Source: a virus. From it: 64,000 bases of DNA. The stretch lies in IMG/VR virus record IMGVR_UViG_3300025929_000013, positions 44,848 to 108,847 of that record; one strand, written 5' to 3'. Position numbers and translations under genes: made by a program. This document shows, piece after piece, positions 16,223 to 24,270 of this stretch. The first letter of the stretch is position 1, and each line of letters begins with the position of its first letter. The notes beneath the pieces were generated by a model that did no database searches, was not told where the DNA came from, and saw only the letters and a list, made by a program, of their open reading frames with translations.

Positions 16223-16704
16223 TGGTCCGCCTTGGCGGCCTGGGCCTCGGCGTTGGCGGTGCGCACGAACAGCTCGTAGATGCGCGCGCGGAAGTTGGTC
16301 TTGTGGATGTTGCGGCCGTGGGGGCTCAGGACCCCCTCCTCCCGCGCTATCTCGATCATCGCCTCGATCAGCGCGCGGGAATAAAGGCGCTGCCTTCCGC
16401 GCACGTCGGTGGACGGCGAGCGCCAGAAGGTGACCGGCAGGATGCCGTCCTGCTCCCAGCGCCGCACGGTGGTGACCTTGCGGTTAAGGGCCTTGGCCAA
16501 GGCGCCGATCGGAAAGAACTCGACCGTCTTGCCGCGCACCATGTACTTGCGCGGGTAGGAGTCCCAGCGCTCGCGGGAGGCGACGGGGGCGGCCAGCTCG
16601 GTCGGGCGCGAGGCCACGATCTGGCGGTTGGTGCCGGGGTACAGCCCGGTTTCCGGGTCGGGCGTGCGGATGAACGGGCCACCGGCGCAAGAGCTCTTGG
16701 TCAC
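16219..16704 (-). CDS. MerR-like helix-turn-helix protein
   Basis: 161 aa, GTG overlapping the previous stop (GTGA). Residues 65-120 (FPIGALAKALNRKVTTVRRWEQDGILP...RLYSRALIEAMIEIA) form a MerR/excisionase-type winged helix. Common in actinophage early regions, where it probably binds DNA or regulates early genes. Confidence 0.75.
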   Translation of the reverse strand: MTKSSCAGGPFIRTPDPETGLYPGTNRQIVASRPTELAAPVASRERWDSYPRKYMVRGKTVEFFPIGALAKALNRKVTTVRRWEQDGILPVTFWRSPSTDVRGRQRLYSRALIEAMIEIAREEGVLSPHGRNIHKTNFRARIYELFVRTANAEAQAAKADQ

Positions 16705-17165
16705 AGCGCCTCCGCCTCCGGCTTGAACGCCCAGCTGACCCGGGTGTCGAACAGGTCGTCGATCTCGCGCTCGGTCAGCAGGCCCTGCTGGTAGAGGACG
16801 TAGAGCTCGTCCTGATCGAAGGTGGGCCTCGCCGGGAACAGCCGACCGACCACGCCCTTGGCCATGGCCAGGGCCTCGGCGCGCTCCTCGTTGACCAGGC
16901 GTGAGACGCGCCGCTCGCGCTTGATGCCCTCGTAGCGGCGCCCGGCGTACTCGAAGGGGCGCCCGATCGCCAGGCGCAGGTGCCCGGACTCGTCGCTCTC
17001 GCCGTAGCGCTCGACGTCCGCGCTGATGTCGTCTCGCAATTGGTTGAGCTGGCTCGTGAGGCGGTCGACCTGGGCCTTGAGATAGACCCACATTTTCAGC
17101 TTCTCGGTAAGCTCCTTACCCGGCACCGTGCCGGGGTCGTCACACTGCATCACAGATGTCTCCAC
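16701..17165 (-). CDS. hypothetical coiled-coil protein
   Basis: 154 aa. Residues 20-50 (LKMWVYLKAQVDRLTSQLNQLRDDI) are coiled coil, followed by a compact basic domain. First gene after a structured leader. Function unknown. Confidence 0.7.
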   Translation of the reverse strand: METSVMQCDDPGTVPGKELTEKLKMWVYLKAQVDRLTSQLNQLRDDISADVERYGESDESGHLRLAIGRPFEYAGRRYEGIKRERRVSRLVNEERAEALAMAKGVVGRLFPARPTFDQDELYVLYQQGLLTEREIDDLFDTRVSWAFKPEAEAL

Positions 17166-17231
17166 GGTTGTATCCGCGCAGCCTGATAGAAGCGGTCTGA
17201 GAAGACCGTGCTGCTATCGGGGGAACTGCTA
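17166..17231 (-). promoter_or_regulatory. leader: TAGCAG plus GAGA-loop hairpin
   Basis: TAGCAG (17226-17231) lies 61 nt before the start. The nested hairpin has CGGTCT/AGACCG closing a TCTC loop and an outer CGATAG/CTATC(A)G stem. Confidence 0.45.
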
Positions 17232-17299
17232 GCGACCGTAGGTCCACCCGGCCAAGAAGCCAAGGGTTGGCGCACTGCAAGTGACTATGGATTTGATGT

Positions 17300-17315
17300 G
17301 GTCAACTAATCGACC
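17300..17315. promoter_or_regulatory. operator-like palindrome
   Basis: Interrupted palindrome GGTCAACTAATCGACC in an AT-richer gap of about 115 nt between the DUF2637 gene and the 17165 leader. Half sites GGTCRA/TYGACC suggest a dimeric repressor site; no protein is assigned. Confidence 0.35.
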
Positions 17316-17348
17316 AATTGTTGGGGGGACGCACCCTCATCTGGACGT

Positions 17349-17969
17349 TTAAGCGGTGGCCTGGCGGTAAATGTTGCGCAGGCTTCCCTCGGAGCGCTCC
17401 AGGCCGCGCTCGGTGAGCCAGGGGGCGGCGATCTGGCGCGCGAAGGCGACGCCGGTTGCGTTCGGGTTGGCCGCGTACGCGACGGCGAGCTTCTCCAGCT
17501 CCTGGCGCACGGCGCTGCGCGGCTTCGTGGCACCCTTGGCGCGGGCGGGCTTGGTCTTCGTCGCGGGCTTCACCTCGGGCTCCTCGCGGTGCGCCGAGAA
17601 GTGCGACAGCAGGGTGTTGACGACGAAGGCGGCGCTGGGCAGCACGGCGACGAAGTATCCGACCAGGTCGTGCACGGGTGCGTCGAACAGGTTCGCCGCG
17701 AGGGAGATGCCGCAGAAGAGGGCGAACACGAACCACGCGAGCATGCGCACGCCGCCGGACAGGGTGCGGTCCAGGACCTTGCGCAGGGCGTACACGGTGA
17801 CCGCGTCGACCGCGACGGGGTAGAGGTCGGCCTGCCACTGGCCCTGTCCGGCGCGCAGGGCCAGGTCCCTGATGTGGCTGAAGCTCAGGGCGCCGGTCAC
17901 GACGGCCAGGAACACGGTCGCGCCGTGCTCGGCGATTTTCTGCGTGATCTCGCTCAGCCAGCGCATCAT
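17349..17969 (-). CDS. DUF2637 membrane protein (SpdB-like)
   Basis: 206 aa. Four hydrophobic segments lie in residues 15-120, with the family signature LSFSHIRDLALRAGQGQWQ...YPVAVDAV. A Lys/Ala-rich linker (135-155) and a helix-turn-helix-like tail follow. DUF2637 proteins are typical of Streptomyces plasmids and integrative elements, often near transfer (spd) genes. A role in host membrane takeover or exclusion is inference. Confidence 0.75.
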   Translation of the reverse strand: MMRWLSEITQKIAEHGATVFLAVVTGALSFSHIRDLALRAGQGQWQADLYPVAVDAVTVYALRKVLDRTLSGGVRMLAWFVFALFCGISLAANLFDAPVHDLVGYFVAVLPSAAFVVNTLLSHFSAHREEPEVKPATKTKPARAKGATKPRSAVRQELEKLAVAYAANPNATGVAFARQIAAPWLTERGLERSEGSLRNIYRQATA

Positions 17970-18048
17970 TTCCCCACCCGATTCCCTGAATCAGTGCACC
18001 GTATTTCGACAGGGTAGGAGAGTGCTGCGCATTGTGCAAACTATTCTA
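17970..18048 (-). promoter_or_regulatory. candidate promoter TAGAAT and leader
   Basis: TAGAAT (18043-18048) lies about 74 nt before the DUF2637 start. The leader has a CCCTG/CAGGG stem and a GGGTGGGG ribosome-binding site. Confidence 0.4.
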
Positions 18049-18060
18049 CCGCTTGTGAAC

Positions 18061-19039
18061 TTGTGCACCCTGTGTGGGATCGTGGTGTGTGCACATCTGG
18101 GCGGTTCGTGCACGCACGTCATTCACCCGTTCGGCCCCACGCCGGTGTGCGTGATGCGTGCAGGTGTGCGGTGAGTGATCCGCGTTTGTGCGTGCGCTTG
18201 TGTGCACGGTCGTCGACCGAGGCGAGCATGACCTGTTGTGCACCGAGCATCCGTGCATGCACGTGCTCCTCGATGCTGTGCACGGTGACCATGTCGTCCA
18301 CGTGCACGGTGCGGTGCACCGAGGATGCACGGGTGTGCCGGGTGCAGCGCTGCATCCATGCACCCACCCCGCCGGGCGCGTCGTAGTTGATCACGTGGGA
18401 GGCGACGGGCAGGTCGACGCCGCTGCCCCCGGCGTCCGTGCTCAGGAACACCCGGCACGTGAAGCTGGTGCAGAAGCGGGCCACGGCCGCGGCGCGGGCC
18501 GCCGCGTCAAGCTCTCCGTGGTACAGGACGCTCTGATAGGCCCCCAGGGCTTCTTGCAGCAGCGGGAGCATCTCACGGAACGCGGTGAACACCACGACCT
18601 TGTGGGAGGGCTCGACGAGGGCTGCGTCGACCAGCTGGAGCAGGACGTCGAGCTTCTCCCCGCCCGCCTGCTCGGGAATCGCGCCCGCGTCGACCAGCTT
18701 GCGGGCGTAGGCGCTGCCGATGCCCTTGCCCTTGCCCTTGCCCGCGCTGCGGTGTTTGGCCGCGGAGACGTGCAGCAACCGCGGGTCGCACAGCAGCAGC
18801 CGCGCGGCGAGCATGCACGCGCTGACCCGGCCGAGCGCCGCGCTGCCGTGCTGTGCACCGCCCGCGTACAGTGCGGCGACGTCCACGTGCGCACGACCCT
18901 CGTCGCGGGCACGCTCCAGTGCATGCTCCAGGTCGCGTTCGATACGTGCATACACCGCGCGGGTGTGCACACCCAGATGCACCGGGACCGTACGGTGCAC
19001 GACGGCGGGCATGCACGCGGCCACGTCCGGATCGTGCAC
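18061..19039. repeat. cluster of GTGCAC palindromes
   Basis: Twelve GTGCAC hexamers lie at 18063, 18089, 18108, 18202, 18238, 18278, 18302, 18314, 18853, 18965, 18995 and 19034. Many sit in the longer frame GTGCACGGTG, with extra TGCATGCAC variants between. Three are in the gap beyond the helicase stop; the rest are inside the helicase gene, where they encode repeated Val-His and Thr-Val-His. Confidence 0.6.
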
Positions 19040-19753
19040 GGTGCGCCGGTGCATCGCCGGGGCGAGCGTGTCGTGCATGACGTCGAGGTTCCGGTAGGCC
19101 ACGGGGCGCCCGTACTCGTTGCGCACGACGTAGGCGCGGTCGTATAGGTCCCACCGGCCGAACACGGACGGGTCGACCCACTGCATGACGCTGTAGATCT
19201 CCTCGGGCCTGCCGTTGTCCATGGGCGTACCGGTCAGGGCGTACCGGTACGGAGCTGTCAAATCCTTGATCTTCTTGGTGCGCTGCGCCCCGGCGTTCTT
19301 GATCGCCTGCGCCTCGTCCAGGACGATCCCCTCGAAAGCCAGGCGTCGCAGGGCCCCCGCGTCGGCGCACGCGGTCTCGTAGGAGACGATCACGTAGTCC
19401 GGGCGCCCGTCGCGCTGCATCGCGGCGTATAGCTCGGCACGCTTGGCCGGGGCGGCGTCGATCACCGCGCAGTGTTCCGCGGCCGGGACGCGCAGCGTCA
19501 CATTCTTGAGCCGGATCCCGCGCGTGCGAACGTCGGCGAAGGCCGCGATCTTCTCGGCCCACTGCCAGCGCAGCGCCGCCGGGACGATGATCAGGGCGCT
19601 GTCGACCTCGCCGCGCATGAAGAGTTCTTCGATCACGGCGAGGGCGACCAGGGTCTTGCCGGTGCCCATCCCGTGCGCGATCAGCATGCTGCGGCGCTCG
19701 ACGGCGGCGCTCACGGCCTGTTCCTGGTAGCCGTGCAGATTTCCGCAGAACAT
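18119..19753 (-). CDS. SNF2/DEAD-type DNA helicase
   Basis: 544 aa. Walker A GMGTGKT at residues 28-34, LDEAQAIK near 162, LTGTPMDN near 195, and helicase C-terminal motifs KVVVFTAF, STDAGGSGVDL and the RC.RHTRA box. A remodelling/translocating helicase of phage replication forks. The C-terminal third is unusually rich in His and Val (three VHRTV repeats), matching the GTGCAC cluster in the DNA. Confidence 0.88.
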   Translation of the reverse strand: MFCGNLHGYQEQAVSAAVERRSMLIAHGMGTGKTLVALAVIEELFMRGEVDSALIIVPAALRWQWAEKIAAFADVRTRGIRLKNVTLRVPAAEHCAVIDAAPAKRAELYAAMQRDGRPDYVIVSYETACADAGALRRLAFEGIVLDEAQAIKNAGAQRTKKIKDLTAPYRYALTGTPMDNGRPEEIYSVMQWVDPSVFGRWDLYDRAYVVRNEYGRPVAYRNLDVMHDTLAPAMHRRTVHDPDVAACMPAVVHRTVPVHLGVHTRAVYARIERDLEHALERARDEGRAHVDVAALYAGGAQHGSAALGRVSACMLAARLLLCDPRLLHVSAAKHRSAGKGKGKGIGSAYARKLVDAGAIPEQAGGEKLDVLLQLVDAALVEPSHKVVVFTAFREMLPLLQEALGAYQSVLYHGELDAAARAAAVARFCTSFTCRVFLSTDAGGSGVDLPVASHVINYDAPGGVGAWMQRCTRHTRASSVHRTVHVDDMVTVHSIEEHVHARMLGAQQVMLASVDDRAHKRTHKRGSLTAHLHASRTPAWGRTGE

Positions 19754-20683
19754 TTACAGACGCTCCAAATACCGCGCGAGGCGCGAGTAGGCGCCGTCGT
19801 AGGCGTCGGCGATCTCTTTGTCGCTCATCTCGCCGGGGTCTTTGACGGTGCGCCGCGGGTAGCGGAAAAAAGTGACGCGGGTGCGGCGGCGCAGCCGGGC
19901 CTCGACCAGGTCCGCGTTCGAGATCCCCGGCTCGTCGTTGTCCAGGGCGATCACGACCCGGTCGGCCAGGCGCACCAGCAGGTCGATCTGGGCGTCCGAG
20001 ACAACCGCGCCGAAGGAGGCGAGCGCGCCGGGGATTCCGGCGGCCCACAGCCGGGCGCAGTCCAGGGGGGACTCGACCAGGACCGCGGTGTCGCCGTCGA
20101 AGGCGTGCGCCCCGAACAGGGTGGAGGCCTTGGCGATGCCGCGGGGGCGGTTGCGCACGAACTTGCCGCGCTTGTACTGGTAGCCGAGCAGCGCGCCGCG
20201 CGGGTCGCGGATCGGCAGGACGAAGCCGCCGGACTCCTCGTCCCACAGCAGGCCGTAGCGGGCGGCGCCCTCGTCGTCGATGCCGCGTTTGGCAAGCGCC
20301 TCGGCCGGGGGGAAGGCGTAGCCTGCCAGGCTCGGCTCCGGCGGGGGCGCCGATGGTACGCAGGGTCCGCGCAGGATCCGTGCGGCGCGCTCCAACGACC
20401 CGTAGCGCGCGGTCCAGGTGTGCGCGGCGACCGGGTCCAGGCCCAGGCGGTCCATGACCAGGGTGGGAAACGAACCCTGATAGCCGCAGCTGAAGCAGAG
20501 GAACAGACCGCGCTCCTCGTTGACACTGAACGAAGGGTGCCGGTCCTCTTTCCCGGTGCGCGCGAGATGGGCGGGGCAGTGCGCCCACACCTCCCCGCCC
20601 TCGACGCGCACGATCTCGATCCCCAGCTCCCGCAGCGCGCCCTGTACGTCGCCGGGCACCGGCGGGGCGGTCAGATCCCACAT
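19754..20683 (-). CDS. DNA primase (zinc finger plus TOPRIM)
   Basis: 309 aa. Zinc ligands C36, H39, C63 and C66 (CPAH...CFSC) are followed by a TOPRIM domain with VLVESPLDC near residue 207 and ALDNDEPG near 251. Makes RNA primers for the DnaB-like helicase encoded just upstream. Abuts the SNF2 gene (TAAATG). Confidence 0.87.
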   Translation of the reverse strand: MWDLTAPPVPGDVQGALRELGIEIVRVEGGEVWAHCPAHLARTGKEDRHPSFSVNEERGLFLCFSCGYQGSFPTLVMDRLGLDPVAAHTWTARYGSLERAARILRGPCVPSAPPPEPSLAGYAFPPAEALAKRGIDDEGAARYGLLWDEESGGFVLPIRDPRGALLGYQYKRGKFVRNRPRGIAKASTLFGAHAFDGDTAVLVESPLDCARLWAAGIPGALASFGAVVSDAQIDLLVRLADRVVIALDNDEPGISNADLVEARLRRRTRVTFFRYPRRTVKDPGEMSDKEIADAYDGAYSRLARYLERL

Positions 20684-20692
20684 ACCGGCGCC

Positions 20693-21970
20693 CTACCAGC
20701 GTGAGGTCGCGCTCGTGCCGCCGGTGGTGGCCTCGAATGGGCTCTGCGCCAGCTCCTCGCACGCCCCGCGACTCCAGTCGATGCGGATGTGGCTCTGCAC
20801 GTTGGGGCAGTTGCGCGAGGCGACGATCTTGAGCAGCTTGACCGCGTCGTCGTCGGTGGGATCGAGCGCCATGGCGATGTCGGCGTCCATTTCGAAGCTC
20901 GACGCCCAACCGAACGAGCCGCCGTCGGCGCCCTTCTTGCGGTCGACCTTGGAGCGCAGCAGCTGGCTGGTGATGATCACCGGGATCGCCCAGGTGTCGG
21001 CGAGACGCTTGAAGGACTGCGTGAGAGAGGTGATGGCCTGGGGTGTGCCCACGTCCCCGGTCAACTCGTCGCGCATCAGGTAGATGCCATCGACCGCGAG
21101 CAAATCGGGGCGGTTGCGCTCGATCGACGCGGCGATCTGTGTAATCGTGGCCTGATGTGCGATCCCCTTGTGGATGTGGAAGGACGCCATGCCTCCCACG
21201 CGGGCGATCGCGCGTTCCAAGCGAATCCATTCGGCCTGGTTAAGCGTGCCGCTGCGCAGCTTCTGGACGTCGATCCCGGCGAACGAGGCGTCGAGGCGCT
21301 CGGCGATCTCCATGACGCCCATCTCGATCGTGTAGAGCAGCGGAACCAGCTCGCTGCCGTTGGCGTAGGCGTCCTCGTAGGCGTAGCGGGTGATGGCGCT
21401 CAGGACAGTGGTCTTGCCCCCCTTGGGCAGGCCGCCGAGCACGACGAGCTGTCCCGGTTGCAGGCCTTGGGTGGCTCGGTCGACGGTGGGGAACCCGGTG
21501 GGGATCCCGCGCAGGCCCTCGATGCTCTCGCGGTAGGCGCGATACTGCCCCAGGCGCTCGTCGCCGCTCTTGAGCAGTTCCAGCATCGCCGCGCGACGGC
21601 TCGGGCGCATCAAGGAGCGCAGGGTGGTGGCGAGTACGCCCTCGCTGGCGTCCAGGTCCCCGGCCTCCAGCGCCTCGACCGCGCGCACCACGCCCACAGC
21701 GAGCACCTCGCGGTTGCGCTGCTCGACCAGGCGGTCGAGGTAGACGGCGATCGGCTCGGGCGGGGTGTCGAAGGTGTAGCCGGGGAACTGGGCCGCGAGG
21801 GTCTCGGCGCTCGGGACGCGGCCGTAGCGCGTCTGGTGGCCGAGGATCGCCTTGTACACCTTGGCGTGCACGGGGGTGGGGAAGTATTCGGCGGTGATCT
21901 GGGCGTCGGTCAGGGCGTGGGTCGAGCCCTCGGCCACGACCGCGCACAGGACCCTGTGTTCGATGTCCAT
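20693..21970 (-). CDS. dnaB-like: DnaB-like replicative helicase
   Basis: 425 aa. An N-terminal helical domain (1-100) precedes a RecA-type motor with Walker A GGLPKGGKT at 179-187, an LLAVDGIYLM Walker B, and a late IIITSQLLRSK motif. The main fork helicase, in an operon with the loader, primase and SNF2 helicase. Confidence 0.9.
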   Translation of the reverse strand: MDIEHRVLCAVVAEGSTHALTDAQITAEYFPTPVHAKVYKAILGHQTRYGRVPSAETLAAQFPGYTFDTPPEPIAVYLDRLVEQRNREVLAVGVVRAVEALEAGDLDASEGVLATTLRSLMRPSRRAAMLELLKSGDERLGQYRAYRESIEGLRGIPTGFPTVDRATQGLQPGQLVVLGGLPKGGKTTVLSAITRYAYEDAYANGSELVPLLYTIEMGVMEIAERLDASFAGIDVQKLRSGTLNQAEWIRLERAIARVGGMASFHIHKGIAHQATITQIAASIERNRPDLLAVDGIYLMRDELTGDVGTPQAITSLTQSFKRLADTWAIPVIITSQLLRSKVDRKKGADGGSFGWASSFEMDADIAMALDPTDDDAVKLLKIVASRNCPNVQSHIRIDWSRGACEELAQSPFEATTGGTSATSRW

Positions 21971-22426
21971 CTAGAGCCGTCCGATCTGGTCCGCGCGGTC
22001 GGGGGGAAGATGCTGGCCGCGCTGCCCGAATGTCAATAGGTTGGCCCGGTCGGGGAAGTAGACCCGCTGCACGTCCGGGCGCCGCGCCAGCTCGCGGGCG
22101 ACACCGGCGGGGGTGCGGCTCAGGACCGGGGCGTAGATGTTCTGCTCGTAGCCGAGCGTCTCGGCCAGCTCCAGGGCGAAGCCGTCCCCGAGGAAGGTGA
22201 GCACTTCCAGGTGCCAGTGGTCGCGCACCATCGTGCGGTAGATCGCGGCGGCGGCCAGCTCGTTGACCGAGAAGTCCGCGGGGGACAGCGCCCTGGGGGG
22301 CGTACGGCGGCGCCAGGGGCCCTTGCGCGGTGCGCTTGGGGTCTCGGGCCGCCGCAGCCCCACCAGGCCCTCGTAGACCACCCAGAGCCGCTGCGGGGGG
22401 TCGTCTGAGATGTCGCCGTGCTGCAT
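21971..22426 (-). CDS. hypothetical protein, possibly HAD-like
   Basis: 151 aa. Residues 70-140 (HLEVLTFLGDGFALELAETLGYE...TPAGVARELARRPDVQRVYFPD) suggest a Rossmann-type alpha/beta fold, which in other phages is sometimes called HAD-like. A catalytic DxD is not evident, so enzymatic activity is uncertain. Abuts both neighbours. Confidence 0.55.
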   Translation of the reverse strand: MQHGDISDDPPQRLWVVYEGLVGLRRPETPSAPRKGPWRRRTPPRALSPADFSVNELAAAAIYRTMVRDHWHLEVLTFLGDGFALELAETLGYEQNIYAPVLSRTPAGVARELARRPDVQRVYFPDRANLLTFGQRGQHLPPDRADQIGRL

Positions 22427-23115
22427 CAGGACCGGTGCCGCGGGATGGTGACCGGCAGCTGTGTGAAGCCGCGCAGGAACTCGACCAGGTGCTCGGGGTA
22501 GGCAGCGATCATCTGGGGCAGCCCCACGCCGGTGACGGCGATGGTGACCAGGCCGCGGCGGCGGCGGGAGGCAAGGACGCGGTACAGCTCGTCGTAGGAC
22601 GCACCGGAGGCGGTGATGCGCTCGCGCCCGATGTCGTCGATCACGATCAGCGAGTCGTGCATGACGCGATCCATGGAGGCGTCCAGGCTCTCCAGGTCGT
22701 CCTCGTGCTCGATGCCCCGGCCCTCGCGCCAGGCGTGACGCTCGTTGAAGAAATGGATGTAGTCCGGCCAGGGCACGTAGAGCACGGTGATCCCGTCGTA
22801 CCGGCGCCCCAGCACGATCTCGGTCAGCACCGTGCAGGCGATCTCAGTCTTGCCGATCTTCGGAGGCCCGCTCACGAACAGGCCGACCCCGATCAGGCTG
22901 CGATCGTCGGGGAACTCGGATAGGGGCGTGCGCTCGGGCACGTAGCGCACTGCGAACGTCTCGATGAAGTCCCGGGCGATCTGGAGCGTGGCCTCAGGAT
23001 GGGCGAGGTCCTCCAGGACGCGGCCCCAGGTGCCCACGGGGAATCGGGCGGCGTTCCACACGGAGGCGGGCGGCATTGTCTCGGTCACGGGGTTCCAATC
23101 AGGATACGAATTCAT
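22426..23115 (-). CDS. dnaC-like: DnaC-like helicase loader ATPase
   Basis: 229 aa. AAA+ motor with Walker A GPPKIGKT at 83-90 and Walker B LIVIDDIG near 160. Expected to load the DnaB-like helicase encoded two genes downstream. Overlaps the initiator-like gene by 17 nt. Confidence 0.83.
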   Translation of the reverse strand: MNSYPDWNPVTETMPPASVWNAARFPVGTWGRVLEDLAHPEATLQIARDFIETFAVRYVPERTPLSEFPDDRSLIGVGLFVSGPPKIGKTEIACTVLTEIVLGRRYDGITVLYVPWPDYIHFFNERHAWREGRGIEHEDDLESLDASMDRVMHDSLIVIDDIGRERITASGASYDELYRVLASRRRRGLVTIAVTGVGLPQMIAAYPEHLVEFLRGFTQLPVTIPRHRS

Positions 23116-24019
23116 AGGTGGTCGGGGTCGAGGTCCGCTCCGGCCAGCGCACGTAGGCGTCGGGGTCGTCGCGGTACAGGGCGCGCTGCTCGGCCTCGCG
23201 GATCTTGGACAGCAGCAGGTGGCGCTGGAAGAGGAAGTGCCTCCAGGGGGCCACGCTCGGATTGCGCAGGCCTCCGGCCTCGGCGTACAGGTTCGTCATC
23301 GCGCGGATCTGCGCGGGGGTGACGCCCTCGTCGAGCAGCACCCGGAACAAGCGTGCCAATGCCTTGACATTGGTGTCGAGGGCTCCGGCGATCCGGGCCT
23401 CCTGCATCCGCGCGCGCCACGCCAGGGCCAGGCCCATCGGGCTGTCGGCCGAGGGCGAGCGCCGCGGGCCGTGGGAGCCCCAGCTCTCCCGCGAGGCCCC
23501 GGCGCTCGCGCTCGCCGGGTGCGTCTGCCACAGATCCAGAGCCTTCGCCGGATCCAGGGCGTCCTCCCGGTCCCTGGCCGCCTTCGCCTCCCGGCGTACC
23601 GCCGCGCGCCGCGGCGGTGAAGGAAGACACGAAGTGTCTTTCTTCTCTGGCTCTGGTTCTATTGGCTCTCGTTCATTGAGGGCCCCCATCCGTGATGGGT
23701 CGGTGTCCCGCACCGGTGATGGGTCGCTTGCAGGGTTCTGCGATGGTGCGGGCTTCCCGATGCCGAGGAGATATTCGACGCCGTGGATGACGCCGCGGCG
23801 CTTGACGGTGATCCACCCGGTCTCGCGAAGCTCGCGCACCGCCCGCTCGATCGTGGGTACCGAGCACTTGAGATCGGCGGCGAGCGTGGCCTGGCGCGGC
23901 CAGCACCGCCGCGCGTCGCCCGCGTAGCGCAGCAGCATCCCGTAGACCGTGATCGCCCGCGGAGACAGACCGCTTCGCAGCAGCTCTTCGGGCAACGGTG
24001 CCCAGTACCCCTCGTTCAT
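23099..24019 (-). CDS. helix-turn-helix replication initiator-like protein
   Basis: 306 aa; ATG at 24019 overlaps the preceding stop (TGATG). The N-terminal winged helix (GLSPRAITVYGMLLRYA...TLAADLKCSVPTIERAVREL) is of the HTH_36 type. A charged linker (105-190) precedes a DnaD-like helical C-terminus. Layout and position before the loader fit an origin-binding or primosome protein. Confidence 0.75.
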   Translation of the reverse strand: MNEGYWAPLPEELLRSGLSPRAITVYGMLLRYAGDARRCWPRQATLAADLKCSVPTIERAVRELRETGWITVKRRGVIHGVEYLLGIGKPAPSQNPASDPSPVRDTDPSRMGALNEREPIEPEPEKKDTSCLPSPPRRAAVRREAKAARDREDALDPAKALDLWQTHPASASAGASRESWGSHGPRRSPSADSPMGLALAWRARMQEARIAGALDTNVKALARLFRVLLDEGVTPAQIRAMTNLYAEAGGLRNPSVAPWRHFLFQRHLLLSKIREAEQRALYRDDPDAYVRWPERTSTPTTYEFVS

Positions 24020-24267
24020 CAGTACCCCGTCATCCATGTGGACTTGGTCATCAGCTCGTTTAGGAACAGCACCGCGTCCGTCCTGTCCAGGCCGAGCAGT
24101 TCGGCCATCTCCCCGGCTTCGGGACGCCGCTCAAGCACGAACCACAGCGCCGCGATCAGCCGTGCTCCGGTGCTGAGCGAGGTATCGAGGATGATCTTGG
24201 CTGGCATGCAGAAGATGCGCTGGTCGACCAAGACGCGGATCGGCTCGTCGGCCTCGGTGGCGGGCAC
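24019..24267 (-). CDS. small helix-turn-helix protein
   Basis: 82 aa, GTG start. A winged-helix pattern (STGARLIAALWFVLERRPEAGEMAELLGLDRTDAVLFLNEL) resembles the N-terminus of the next gene, so it may be a partner or duplicate initiator domain. Confidence 0.65.
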   Translation of the reverse strand: MPATEADEPIRVLVDQRIFCMPAKIILDTSLSTGARLIAALWFVLERRPEAGEMAELLGLDRTDAVLFLNELMTKSTWMTGY

Positions 24268-24270
24268 GGC

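Noticed and set aside
18046-18363. Cys/His/Thr-rich open frame near the helicase end
   Set aside because: Produced by the GTGCAC repeats read in another frame; no ribosome-binding site and overlaps the helicase gene.
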